Shown here piece after piece: positions 9,313-18,400 of a stretch of DNA of 64,000 bases. The translations under genes and the position numbers were made by a program. Below the pieces are notes generated by a model. That model did not search any database and was not told where the DNA came from. It saw only the letters and a program-made list of their open reading frames with translations. Origin of the DNA: UBA6022 sp038319685 (GTDB lineage Bacteria > Patescibacteriota > Saccharimonadia > Saccharimonadales > Saccharimonadaceae); NCBI GenBank assembly GCA_038319685.1, contig JBBQDN010000003.1, positions 62,001-126,000 on the forward strand, read 5' to 3'. Within the stretch, counting starts at the first letter, position 1. Every line of letters begins with the position of its first letter.

Positions 9313-9468
9313 TTGACTTATTATTATAGTCATGCTATAATACATATTTTGTATGTGTTATGCAATTTGACAGAGTAAAGCAAAGACATACCGCACGTGT
9401 TTGGTTTGGCCTATATGGATATGATTATCGTATTTAGATAGGCCAACCCCAACAATATGGAGGTATGC
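9313..9468 (+). promoter_or_regulatory. Strong promoter and structured leader of the 9469 gene
   Basis: TTGACT (9313-9318), 17 bp and TATAAT (9336-9341) make a near-consensus promoter. The ~120-nt leader contains a 9-bp inverted repeat, TTGGCCTAT (9406-9414) with ATAGGCCAA (9438-9446), closing shortly before the GGAGG at 9459-9463. A helix so near the ribosome site could affect translation; no known riboswitch is recognised. Confidence 0.65.
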
Positions 9469-9807
9469 ATGACCCCGCTCGTGAACCGTCTTGCTCGGCA
9501 AGTGATTGAAGAGAATCAAATCGATCACTGGAACTTCATCGGACTCAGCGAGTCCTCGATGTTTGCCAGGCTCTCGTTTGGTGTCCGTCACGCGGACTCG
9601 GTTGTGCTGAGCTGTGTGGAAGTGGCTGTTAAAAGCCTGCCTTCTACCGGACTTCGCCAGCTACTGAAGCATGCGCCGGAGATGATCACTTGCAAGTGGT
9701 CTGAGCGGGCGATTGTTTTCAAGGAGCACGATCCTAACGATTTCGCCGTGGCACTTGTCATGCACGAAATCTGGAAACTTACGAAGAACACGGTTCCGAT
9801 TCATTGA
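9469..9807 (+). CDS. Hypothetical protein, likely acquired
   Basis: This 112-residue soluble protein begins MTPLVNRLARQV and ends 'IWKLTKNTVPIH'. No family is recognised and there are no membrane segments. ATG 9469 is preferred over ATG 9457 because GGAGG sits 5 nt before it. Codon choice (CTC, TCG, CGG, GTC) is visibly more G/C-rich than in the neighbours, and the classical promoter plus leader differs from the leaderless native genes. Both points suggest horizontal acquisition. Confidence 0.6.
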   Translation: MTPLVNRLARQVIEENQIDHWNFIGLSESSMFARLSFGVRHADSVVLSCVEVAVKSLPSTGLRQLLKHAPEMITCKWSERAIVFKEHDPNDFAVALVMHEIWKLTKNTVPIH

Positions 9808-9850
9808 ATCGGAAGTCAATATCTTGTGATCTCGCATCACGGTTGACTTC
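9794..9850 (+). terminator. Hairpins after the 9469 gene
   Basis: The stop codon lies within a perfect palindrome, TTCCGATTC-ATT-GAATCGGAA (9794-9814). Directly after it a second two-step hairpin pairs GAAGTCAA (9812-9819) with TTGACTTC (9843-9850), with inner GTGAT/ATCAC. No clear T tract follows, so this may be RNA 3'-end protection or factor-aided termination. Confidence 0.5.
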
Positions 9851-9937
9851 AGAAACCTGCTTTAGTCTGTCGTTCAACCACTGTTTTTAAGAAATTTAAA
9901 GGTAGTGGCTGAATGAAAATTGCGTTATAATACGTAT

Positions 9938-10228
9938 ATGACACAAATTCTGCGAGATGATGTGCTGCATTTAGCGCAGCTAAGTAGTTTGCAGCTTGCT
10001 GATAACGAAATTGACAGCCTGCAAACCGATATAGGTAATATTCTTGGATATGTCGAGCAGCTAAGCGAACTCGACACGACCGGGGTTGAACCAACCTATC
10101 AGGTGACTGATCTGGAAAACGTCTGGCGTGATGATAGTGTGATTGACTACGGTGTCAGCCGTGAGCAATTACTTGCTCTTGCACCCGAAAGTCATTTGAA
10201 CCAAGTAAAAGTGCCGAAAGTACTGTAA
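9938..10228 (+). CDS. gatC: Asp-tRNA(Asn)/Glu-tRNA(Gln) amidotransferase subunit C
   Basis: GatC is the small belt subunit that holds GatA and GatB together in the transamidation pathway to Gln-tRNA and Asn-tRNA. The 96-residue product shows the family pattern 'LHLAQLSSLQLADNEI', 'ILGYVEQLSELDTTGVEPT' and 'VWRDD'. ATG 9938 is chosen: TATAAT at 9926-9931 ends 6 nt upstream, and the earlier TTG at 9920 precedes that box. It heads the operon gatC-gatA-11607 gene-gatB, with 2 nt to gatA. Confidence 0.93.
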   Translation: MTQILRDDVLHLAQLSSLQLADNEIDSLQTDIGNILGYVEQLSELDTTGVEPTYQVTDLENVWRDDSVIDYGVSREQLLALAPESHLNQVKVPKVL

Positions 10229-10230
10229 TT

Positions 10231-11607
10231 ATGACAATTTCTGATTATTTAAAAACAAGTGATTCAGCTCGTGGTCGTGTCGAACTGGCTATTAAGCGTG
10301 CCAAAGACAGCGAACAGTATCATGCACTACTGAGCCTCACCGAAGATCGGGCGCTGGAACGTGCCGACGCAGTAGACGCTGGGACAATTACCGGATCACT
10401 TGCCGGTGTTGCGTTTGTTGTTAAGGACAATTTCCTGGCGTTTGGCGCACCGACGACCGCCGCCAGTCATATGCTTGAAAATTTCATTGCACCAATTCAA
10501 GCAACAGCCGTCGAAAAACTCGAATCCGAGGGCGCGATTTGTATTGGCAAAGCTAACCTTGATGCATTTGCACATGGGGGCAGCACCGAAAATTCAGCAT
10601 TTGGGCCAACCAAAAATGCATTTGACCAAACCAAAGTCGCTGGGGGAAGTAGTGGTGGTTCGGCCGTCGTCACCGCACTTGATATTGTGCCGTTTGCACT
10701 CGGAAGTGACACGGGCGGATCAATTCGTGAACCAGCTAGTTTTAATAACGTCATTGGTGTGAAGCCAACCTACGGAACAGTGAGTCGATATGGGGTTGTT
10801 GCAATGGCGAGCAGTACGGATACTATCGGCTGTTTTACGTCGAATACCGCAGATGCTGAACTGGTGATGAGTATTATGGCAGGTCGTGACGATCGTGACA
10901 TGACAACACTTCCGGATTTCTTTACGCCAATTGATAGTGTAAAACCAAACCAAAAAATTGGTATCATTAAAGAATTCATGACAGATGGCGTTGATGCTGA
11001 CGTGCGCGCCCGAGTCGATGACTATGTTGACAGACTTCGTGCAGCTGGTCATGCTATTGATGAGCTTAGTATGCCAATTCTTGCACACACTCTGGCGATG
11101 TATTATATTATCGTTCCTGCAGAAATTAGTAGTAATTTGGCACGATATGACGGTATTCGCTATGGCCACCGTGCGGAAGGTATTGCTACTCTCGCTGAGC
11201 TATATGGCAAAAGTCGCGATGAAGGCTTTGTGACTGAAAACAAACGCCGTATTATGATCGGGAGCTATGTATTGTCGAGTGGTTTTTTTGACGCATATTA
11301 TCTACAGGCACAAAAAGCTCGCACTCTACTGATTAACACTTTTAATGATCTGTTTGCGGAATACGATGTGTTAATTGGACCAGTCAGCCCGACGCCAGCA
11401 TTTGGACTCGGCGAAAATACAGCCGATCCGATCAAAATGTATCTTGCCGATATTATGACTGTGCCACCAAGCCTTGCGGGATTACCGGCAATCAGCGTCC
11501 CGGCGGGTTTAACTGAATCAGGACTTCCTGTCGGTGTACAATTAATCGGTGCGCGTAAAAGTGACGCTGCGTTACTTGCGCTTGCAAGATCATTGGAGGC
11601 TATATAA
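10231..11607 (+). CDS. gatA: Asp/Glu-tRNA amidotransferase subunit A
   Basis: The 458-residue amidase subunit hydrolyses glutamine and channels ammonia to GatB. The amidase-signature triad region is visible: Lys in 'AFVVKDNF', the Gly/Ser-rich 'VAGGSSGGSAVV', and 'ALGSDTGGSIREPASF' carrying the cis-Ser and nucleophile Ser. The length is normal or slightly short. Its TAA overlaps the ATG of the next gene by one base (TAATG), suggesting translational coupling. GatA implies indirect Gln-tRNA and possibly Asn-tRNA synthesis in this organism. Confidence 0.95.
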   Translation: MTISDYLKTSDSARGRVELAIKRAKDSEQYHALLSLTEDRALERADAVDAGTITGSLAGVAFVVKDNFLAFGAPTTAASHMLENFIAPIQATAVEKLESEGAICIGKANLDAFAHGGSTENSAFGPTKNAFDQTKVAGGSSGGSAVVTALDIVPFALGSDTGGSIREPASFNNVIGVKPTYGTVSRYGVVAMASSTDTIGCFTSNTADAELVMSIMAGRDDRDMTTLPDFFTPIDSVKPNQKIGIIKEFMTDGVDADVRARVDDYVDRLRAAGHAIDELSMPILAHTLAMYYIIVPAEISSNLARYDGIRYGHRAEGIATLAELYGKSRDEGFVTENKRRIMIGSYVLSSGFFDAYYLQAQKARTLLINTFNDLFAEYDVLIGPVSPTPAFGLGENTADPIKMYLADIMTVPPSLAGLPAISVPAGLTESGLPVGVQLIGARKSDAALLALARSLEAI

Positions 11608-12026
11608 TGGATGGTTCAATTATTTTCTTTTTCGTCGCAGTCCTTATTATTGGCGCGATTCTTTTTGCCGTCATTAGTCTAACAAAACGCGGCGGTTCAC
11701 CATTAAATGTCGATAAATATCGCGTTAAATGGCTTGCGATTGAACAACAATTAAAACGTGATGAAGTGAGTAGTTATCATCTGACGGTTTTAAACGCCGA
11801 CAAACTGCTCGATCAGGCACTTCGTGATCGGGGTTATCGCGGACAAACGATGGGCGAGCGTATGAAAACCGCCAAAGACAAATGGTCAAGCCGAGATAAT
11901 GTGTGGAGTGCCCATAAACTTCGTAATCAAATTGCCCATGAATCAGATGTTCGCGTCACCTATGATGACGCACGTGGTGCACTGAGTGGATTTAAACAAG
12001 CGCTCAAAGATCTAGGGGCAATCTAA
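11607..12026 (+). CDS. Membrane-anchored HEPN-like protein between gatA and gatB
   Basis: The 139-residue protein has one N-terminal membrane segment (about 4-25), then a helical domain with 'VLNADKLLDQALRDRG' and 'HKLRNQIAHESDVRVT'. RNQIAH fits the R-x4-H motif of HEPN domains, where it can form an RNase site; many HEPN proteins are inactive nucleotide-binding partners. It is coupled on both sides by TAATG overlaps, so it is made with GatCAB. A GGAGG at 11595-11599 serves as Shine-Dalgarno. Function is unknown; a role near tRNA metabolism is inference from position alone. Confidence 0.75.
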   Translation: MDGSIIFFFVAVLIIGAILFAVISLTKRGGSPLNVDKYRVKWLAIEQQLKRDEVSSYHLTVLNADKLLDQALRDRGYRGQTMGERMKTAKDKWSSRDNVWSAHKLRNQIAHESDVRVTYDDARGALSGFKQALKDLGAI

Positions 12027-13483
12027 TGACCGATGAATTATTACAAAAATATGATATGACGATTGGTATCGAATGCCATGTTCAGCTGGCCACCGCTACG
12101 AAACTATTTAGTGGCGCAGATAACGACGCTCGTGACAAATCACCCAATAGTGTCGTTAGTCCGATCGACTATGGACTACCGGGCATGTTACCTATTTTAA
12201 ACCGCGAGGCAGTTAATTTGGCCATTAAAGCAGGGAAAGCACTTAACAGTGAGATTGCTCGTGTCAGTCGATTTGATCGCAAGCATTATTTTTATCCTGA
12301 CCTTCCAAATGGTTACCAGATTACGCAGATGTATAATCCAATTATCCTGGCAGGACATGTTGATGCACCGCTCGAAGACGGATCAAATGTGAAGGTACGT
12401 ATTCATCATGCTCATATGGAAACAGATGCGGGTAAATTGACGCATTTTGCAGATTATAGCCTGGTTGACCTTAACCGTGCCGGGACCCCACTCATTGAAA
12501 TCGTATCTGAACCTGATATGCATTCTGCGCTTGAGGCCAAGGCATTCGCGACGGAATTATATCGACTCATGACCTATGCCGGCGTGACACACGGCGATTT
12601 ATATAACGGTAATATGCGGTTTGATGTAAATGTGTCGATTGCACGAAAAGGTGCAACCGAACTTGGGACGCGTGCTGAAGTCAAAAATCTTAACTCATTC
12701 AAGAGTGTTGAAAAAGCAGCTGACTATGAATTCCGTCGTCAGATCGAAGTACTTGAAAGTGGCGCAAAAGTCGTTCAGGAAACTCGTGGTTGGGACGAAG
12801 CAAAACAGAAAACAAATTCACAGCGATCAAAAGAAGATGCGCAGGATTATCGCTATATGCCTGATGCGGATATTCCACCAATCGTTCTATCTAGTGAAGA
12901 GATTAGCGAGATTCAGGCGACTGTTCCAAACCTTCCTCCATTCTATCGTGAATCATGGAAGGGGATGAACCTCGATTCAACTGTGCTCAATGCACTTCTG
13001 ATTTCTCGTGACAGCGCAGAAACGGTTCAGCGTATCCTTGAGGTTGCGGGTGAAAGTGCGGCCAGGCGAGCAGCATTATGGATTCTGATGATAGTAAGTG
13101 AAGACGCATCTGAGCAGTCGAAACTAACTGTCGCTGACGATAAACTTATTGGTCTGGCAGAGATGGTAGACAAGAACGAACTGAGCTCAACTGCTGCAAA
13201 AGACGTATTCTTTGAAATGCAAATCTCTGACGAGAATCCACGTGCTATTGCTGAGCGTAAAAACTTGATTCAGGTGAGTGACGAAGGCGCGATTGCCGCT
13301 ATCGTCGATGAAGTATTAGCTGATCCAGCCAGTAGCAAAGCAATCGAAGATATCAAGAATGGTAATGATAAAGTGATTGGCTTCTTGGTTGGTCAAATTA
13401 TGAAAAAATCTGAAGGTAAAGCAAACCCAGCACTTGCACAAAAACTAATTCGACAAAAAATAACACCAGAGAATGGAGAGTGA
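12026..13483 (+). CDS. gatB: Asp/Glu-tRNA amidotransferase subunit B
   Basis: GatB is the kinase/transamidase subunit that binds the mischarged tRNA. The 485-residue protein has the N-terminal signature 'IGIECHVQLATATKLFSGA', 'FDRKHYFYPDLPNGYQITQ', 'DLNRAGTPLIEIVSEPD' and the YqeY-like C-terminal domain ('VGQIMKKSEGKANPALAQKL'). All parts expected of full-length GatB are present. The start codon overlaps the upstream TAA. The TGA stop shows that UGA is a stop codon in this organism. Confidence 0.96.
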   Translation: MTDELLQKYDMTIGIECHVQLATATKLFSGADNDARDKSPNSVVSPIDYGLPGMLPILNREAVNLAIKAGKALNSEIARVSRFDRKHYFYPDLPNGYQITQMYNPIILAGHVDAPLEDGSNVKVRIHHAHMETDAGKLTHFADYSLVDLNRAGTPLIEIVSEPDMHSALEAKAFATELYRLMTYAGVTHGDLYNGNMRFDVNVSIARKGATELGTRAEVKNLNSFKSVEKAADYEFRRQIEVLESGAKVVQETRGWDEAKQKTNSQRSKEDAQDYRYMPDADIPPIVLSSEEISEIQATVPNLPPFYRESWKGMNLDSTVLNALLISRDSAETVQRILEVAGESAARRAALWILMIVSEDASEQSKLTVADDKLIGLAEMVDKNELSSTAAKDVFFEMQISDENPRAIAERKNLIQVSDEGAIAAIVDEVLADPASSKAIEDIKNGNDKVIGFLVGQIMKKSEGKANPALAQKLIRQKITPENGE

Positions 13484-13488
13484 ATACT

Positions 13489-14394
13489 GTGAAACAACCA
13501 ACCAAAGCAATTATTGCGGCAGCCGGATTTGGGACAAGGTTTTTGCCTCAGACCAAGGCAATGCCTAAAGAAATGATGCCACTCATCGACAAGCCGATTA
13601 TTCAATATGTCGTCGAAGAGCTTGTTGCAGCGGGAATCAAAGATATTATTATCGTAGGTAGTAGCAATAAACGCGCGATCGAAGACCATTTTGATGAACC
13701 AAACGAAGATCTTTTGAATAATCTGCGGGCTGGTGGCGAAAAAAAGAAACATTTAATTGACGAACTGAATGAACTATCAAATCTTGCGAACTTTATTTAT
13801 ATTCGTCAAAAAGGACCTTACGGCAATGCAACTCCACTTGCCAGTGCGGCACATCTCATTGGCGAAAATGAATCATTTATTTACACGTGGGCTGATGATT
13901 TTATCGTTGCCACACCAAGTCGATTTAAACAAATGATTGATATCCATATGCAATATGATGGTGCGGTACTTTCATGTAAACCAGTCGTGATCGATAGTGA
14001 ATACGATAGATACGGCATTGCAGCTGGTGAGACAATCAGTGAGGGACTCATGAAAATGTCTCATATTGTTGAAAAACCAGGCAAAGATAACGCACCATCC
14101 AACCTTGCATCCGTCAGTAGTTATTTACTAAATGGAGCGTTTTTTCAGTACCTTGAACGTGCCCAAAGTGAATTTAATGGTGAGGGCGAATTTACGTTTC
14201 AGCCGATTATGCAACAAATGATCGACGAAGGTTATCCCTATTTTGCCTACGAAATACAAAATAGCACCTATTATGACACGGGTGACAAACTCGAATATCT
14301 TAAAACGGTTATCGATTTTGGACTTGCGCATAACGAACTCGGACCCGAATTATTGCAGCATATTCAAAAACGCATTCAGAATAATGAAACCTAA
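13489..14394 (+). CDS. galU: UTP-glucose-1-phosphate uridylyltransferase
   Basis: GalU makes UDP-glucose from UTP and glucose-1-phosphate for envelope glycans. The nucleotidyltransferase signature is 'AAAGFGTRFLPQTKAMPKEM' at the N-terminus, followed by 'DKPIIQYVVEELVAAGI', 'YTWADDF' and 'HIVEKPGKDNAPSNLAS'. About 300 residues, normal length. Two GTG starts are possible: 13480 overlaps the gatB stop, while 13489 has GGAGAG about 8 nt upstream and gives MKQPTKAIIAAAG; I prefer 13489. It may be co-transcribed with gat genes. It pairs functionally with the phosphohexomutase at 60525. Confidence 0.92.
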   Translation: MKQPTKAIIAAAGFGTRFLPQTKAMPKEMMPLIDKPIIQYVVEELVAAGIKDIIIVGSSNKRAIEDHFDEPNEDLLNNLRAGGEKKKHLIDELNELSNLANFIYIRQKGPYGNATPLASAAHLIGENESFIYTWADDFIVATPSRFKQMIDIHMQYDGAVLSCKPVVIDSEYDRYGIAAGETISEGLMKMSHIVEKPGKDNAPSNLASVSSYLLNGAFFQYLERAQSEFNGEGEFTFQPIMQQMIDEGYPYFAYEIQNSTYYDTGDKLEYLKTVIDFGLAHNELGPELLQHIQKRIQNNET

Positions 14395-14426
14395 CCACAT
14401 GAATTCCTGAGTATTTAAAAATAGAG

Positions 14427-14488
14427 TATACTATGTACATAGGTATAGTTCCATACACCTATGTCACTATTAATAAGGAGGCTTCTCT
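14427..14488 (+). promoter_or_regulatory. Promoter and 5' hairpin of the 14489 operon
   Basis: TATACT at 14427-14432 is followed by an 8-bp inverted repeat, ACATAGGT (14437-14444) with ACCTATGT (14457-14464), which would sit at the very 5' end of the mRNA and could stabilise it. AAGGAGG follows and drives the 14489 start. Confidence 0.55.
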
Positions 14489-14737
14489 ATGGATTGGGCA
14501 AATGTACTAGTCATTATCCTTTCAGTCTTCTTGGCAATATTCTTGCTGCTTGCAATTGTATTAGTCGTGATGCTGATTCGTGTGACTCAACAAATCAAAG
14601 CGGTGACAAGTGTCGCCCAACGAACAGCCGAAAATATCGAATCGGTTGTTGCAAGTGTCACCAAAGTAACTTCACCAGTATTTCTGGTTGGGTTACTGAC
14701 TAAACAGTTTAAAAAGTTTGTAAAGAATAAGAAATAA
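14489..14737 (+). CDS. Small membrane protein
   Basis: This 82-residue protein has a strong hydrophobic helix (about 5-32), a polar 'RVTQQIKAVTSVAQRTAENI' segment that could form a coiled coil, and a short basic tail 'KQFKKFVKNKK'. AAGGAGG lies about 7 nt upstream. It sits 12 nt before the YtxH gene. The layout resembles small DUF948-like envelope proteins seen with YtxH proteins, but I cannot name the family with certainty. Confidence 0.7.
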   Translation: MDWANVLVIILSVFLAIFLLLAIVLVVMLIRVTQQIKAVTSVAQRTAENIESVVASVTKVTSPVFLVGLLTKQFKKFVKNKK

Positions 14738-14749
14738 GGAGAAATCACT

Positions 14750-15070
14750 ATGTCAAAAGGAAAATTTGCGCTCGGAGCACTTATCGGTGCAGCAGCAGGT
14801 GTTGTTGCAGGACTACTGACTGCACCAAAAGCCGGGAAAGAAACCCGTGCTGATATCAAGAAAAAGGCCGAAGAACTAAAAAAAGATGCCACAAAAAAAG
14901 CTGAACTTGCCAAAAACAAATCAACCGAAGTTGTCAAAGACGTCAAAGCAAAAGCAACCGAAGTTGTATCCGATGTAACTGAAAAAGCCGAAGAATACAA
15001 AGAACGCGGCGAAAATGCCCTAAATGGTGCCGTCGAAGGTGCTAAAAAAGGTTTTAACACAAAGCGATAA
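14750..15070 (+). CDS. YtxH-domain protein
   Basis: The 106-residue protein begins with the YtxH signature 'FALGALIGAAAGVVAGLLTA' followed by PKAGKETR, then a long Lys/Glu/Ala-rich amphipathic helix. Such proteins are general-stress or envelope-associated; the Gly/Ala-rich helix is a membrane hairpin or anchor and the tail is cytoplasmic. AAGGAGA provides the ribosome site. It is second in a three-gene envelope cluster, followed by a hairpin before the third gene. Confidence 0.85.
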   Translation: MSKGKFALGALIGAAAGVVAGLLTAPKAGKETRADIKKKAEELKKDATKKAELAKNKSTEVVKDVKAKATEVVSDVTEKAEEYKERGENALNGAVEGAKKGFNTKR

Positions 15071-15083
15071 GTAGAGATACTAT

Positions 15084-15125
15084 ATATGGCACGTCTGATA
15101 TGATATCTGGCGTGCCATATTTTAT
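15084..15125 (+). terminator. Terminator between the YtxH and DUF5665 genes
   Basis: ATATGGCACG (15084-15093) pairs perfectly with CGTGCCATAT (15111-15120), followed by TTTAT. It lies 14 nt after the YtxH stop and 12 nt before the DUF5665 ribosome site region, so it may partly uncouple the two genes. Confidence 0.7.
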
Positions 15126-15136
15126 AAGGAAGTACT

Positions 15137-15427
15137 ATGGCCGAAAAGAAGAACAAGAATACGTTAGTAAAAAAAATCAAAAAAGATAACGAAACTGGTG
15201 CACGCCGTGATTTGCTTGAAGATTTATTTTACGATTTTAACAAAAACCGAGTGAATATTTACAAGATCAACTTTGTTCGAGGATTGTTTTTTGGACTTGG
15301 AAGTGTTTTGGGCGGAACAATTCTGGTCGCGTTGCTATTATGGATACTCAACCTATTTACCGGTTGGTTTCCAGCACTCAGTGATTTTATAAGTGGGATC
15401 ACTCACACAGTTCAGCGGACAAGGTAG
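15137..15427 (+). CDS. DUF5665-family membrane protein
   Basis: The 96-residue protein has a basic N-terminus ('KKNKNTLVKKIKKD'), then 'LLEDLFYDFNKNRVNIYKIN' and 'FVRGLFFGLGSVLGGTILVA', which is the DUF5665 pattern as I recall it, with one membrane helix and a second hydrophobic stretch. Its function is unknown; the family is common in CPR genomes and supports that placement. AAGGAAG is the ribosome site. Confidence 0.8.
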   Translation: MAEKKNKNTLVKKIKKDNETGARRDLLEDLFYDFNKNRVNIYKINFVRGLFFGLGSVLGGTILVALLLWILNLFTGWFPALSDFISGITHTVQRTR

Positions 15428-15485
15428 TAATCGCTGATTTTACTACAGACAAAACTGTGTCAAAAACGCTATACTAGTTTATAGT

Positions 15486-18400
15486 ATGGGGGTAGAAATC
15501 GAAACCAAGGACGCGCCTCAAGCGCAATTACAGACAGTTGATTATGTCCATCTGCATAATCACACACACCACAGTTTACTCGACGGCCTGACAAAGGTTG
15601 ACGAGCTTGTTTCGGTTGTCAAAAAAATGGGTATGGAAGCTGTTGCGGTGACTGACCACGGAACAATGTCAGGCAGTATTGAATTTTACAAGGCCGCAGG
15701 TGATCAAGGCATTAAACCTATTATTGGCATGGAAGCATATGTGGCTGCTCGGTCACGGCACGATCGTGATCCGGCCAAAGATAAAGCGCGCTACCACCTC
15801 ATTATTCTCGCCATGAACGAAACGGGGTATAAAAATCTGATGATTTTGTCATCAAAAGCTAATCTCGAAGGATTTTATTACAAACCACGTATTGATCACG
15901 AATTACTCGAACAAAATAACGAAGGTCTGATTATTCTTTCTGGCTGTGCCAGCGGTGAAGTTGCCGAACAGTTACGCGGTGATAACTATGAAGAAGCCAG
16001 AAAAATTGCGAGTTGGTATAAGTCGGTATTTGGTGATCGGTACTATCTTGAAATGCAGGACCACGGGCATCCGGATAGCCCGGCTAAGTGGGATGTTCAG
16101 GTTGGGATAAATAAATATCTTGAAAAACTTGCAAAGGACCTCGACATAGAATGCGTCGTGACGAGTGATGGACACTATATTTCTCATGATGATCAGGATG
16201 CACACGAAATATTACTTTGCGTTGGAACGGGTTCATTTTTAGCGGACGAAAAACGGATGAGTCTTAAAGATTTTGAACTTCACGTCGCCGATCCGGTCGA
16301 TATTATTTCACGTTGGGGTAAAACGAATCCACGCGCCGTGACAAATACAAAACTTATTGCCGATCGCTGTAACCTGACGATTGAGCTCGGTGGTATTTTG
16401 ATTCCAACTTTTCCAGTACCTGATGGTGAGACCGAAAAATCTTTCCTTGATACACTTGTATACCAAGGACTATCGGTTCGGTATGGCCAAATAGATCCTG
16501 ATAAAAGTAAACATTTGACGGTCGAAGCTATCCGTCCAACTCTACGTGATGATGTTCGCGAACGATTGGATATGGAACTCGGGGTGCTCGATTCGATGGG
16601 GTACAATGGCTATTTCCTGATCGTCCAAGACTTTATTAACTGGGGCAAAGCTCAAGGTATCATCTTTGGACCGGGCCGCGGTTCAGCGGCAGGATCAATC
16701 ATTGCGTATGCACTTAATATTACTGACCTTGATCCATTGAAGTATGATTTACTATTTGAACGATTTTTAAACCCTGATCGTATATCAATGCCAGATATCG
16801 ATATCGACATTCAGGATACACGACGGGACGAAGTGATTGCCTATTGTGCTGAAAAATATGGTTCATCACGCGTTGCTAATATTGTGACATTTGGTAAAAT
16901 GGCAGCGCGGGCCGCGGTGCGTGATGTTGCACGCGTACTCCAGGTTCCGTACGCCGAAGCTGACCGTTTGTCAAAAATGATTCCACCTCCGGTCCAAGGT
17001 CGACACATTCCACTTAGTAAAAGTATTGTCGATGACGCAGACTTGAAACGCGAATACGAAACCAACCCGACTGCAAAAATGGTTTTTGACTACGCGGTTC
17101 GTTTAGAAGGAACGATTCGCTCACACGGTGTTCACGCAGCCGGTGTCGTTATTGCACCGGACGATATTGTCAACTATGCGCCGCTGGAAATGGCGCAAAA
17201 AGGGGTCGTATCGACCCAATATTCAATGGGTCCTGTCGAAGAGCTTGGACTACTAAAAATGGACTTTTTGGGTCTGTCGAACCTGACGATTATTAATAAC
17301 GCACTCCGTATCATTAAAAAGGTATACAAAGAGGATATTTTGCTTTCGAAGATTCCGCTTGACGATGTCAAAACATACGAACTGTTCCAGCGCGGTGATA
17401 CCACCGGTGTGTTTCAGCTAGAATCTGCTGGCATGAAGCGTTATTTGCGTGAGCTTAAGCCGACGGTGTTTGAAGATATCATCGCCATGGTGGCACTCTA
17501 TCGTCCTGGGCCGATGCAGTTTATCGACAGTTTCATTAAACGCAAGCACGGCCAAGAAGAAATTACTTATTTGCATAAAGGCATGGAACCGGCGTTATCG
17601 AGTACCTACGGTATTTTGGTTTACCAAGAACAATTTATGCAGATTAGTAAGGATTGGTGTGGGTTTACCGGTGGCCAGGCGGATACACTTCGTAAAGCTG
17701 TTGGTAAAAAGAAAATCGATCTAATGCGTAAAGTGAAAGTTGATTTTGTTGACGGTGCTATCAAACATAGCGGTGCGGACAAGGCTACCGCTGAGAAGTT
17801 TTGGGACCAACTCGAAGAATTTGCAAATTACTGTTTTAACAAATCTCACGCGGCATGTTACGGGCTGATTAGTTATTGGACGGCCTATCTCAAAGCCCAT
17901 CATCCCGATGCATTCATGGCGGCACTTATGACTAGTGACCAGGACGATATTGACCGCCTGGCGATCGAGATTACCGAATGCAAACACATGGGTATTACGG
18001 TGATGTCGCCGGATGTGAATGAGTCGTTTGTTGAGTTTGCTATTGTGCCGGATGAACAGAAAATTCGTTTTGGGATGGCGGCAATCAAAGGCGTCGGTGT
18101 CGGTGCAGTCGAAGAAATCCTGAGAGCGAGAAAGGATGGTAAATTTGCTTCGATCGAAGATTTTGCCAAGCGAGTGTCGACATCACGGTTTAATAAAAAG
18201 GCATGGGATTCACTGATTAAATCTGGTGGTTTCGATGCGATGGGTGATCGATCTGATCTATTATTTAACCTAGAGACGATTCAAGCATTTGCAAGTAAAG
18301 TACAAAAAGAAGCACTTAGTGGCCAGACTGATTTATTTGGAGGCCTTGGTGATATGGCATCGATTCAGCCGACGGTGACGCTACAGGCCGCACCTGCGAG

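Noticed and set aside
14587..15180. Long minus-strand frame opposite the YtxH gene
   Set aside because: Antisense of a Lys/Ala-rich helix; no start signals.
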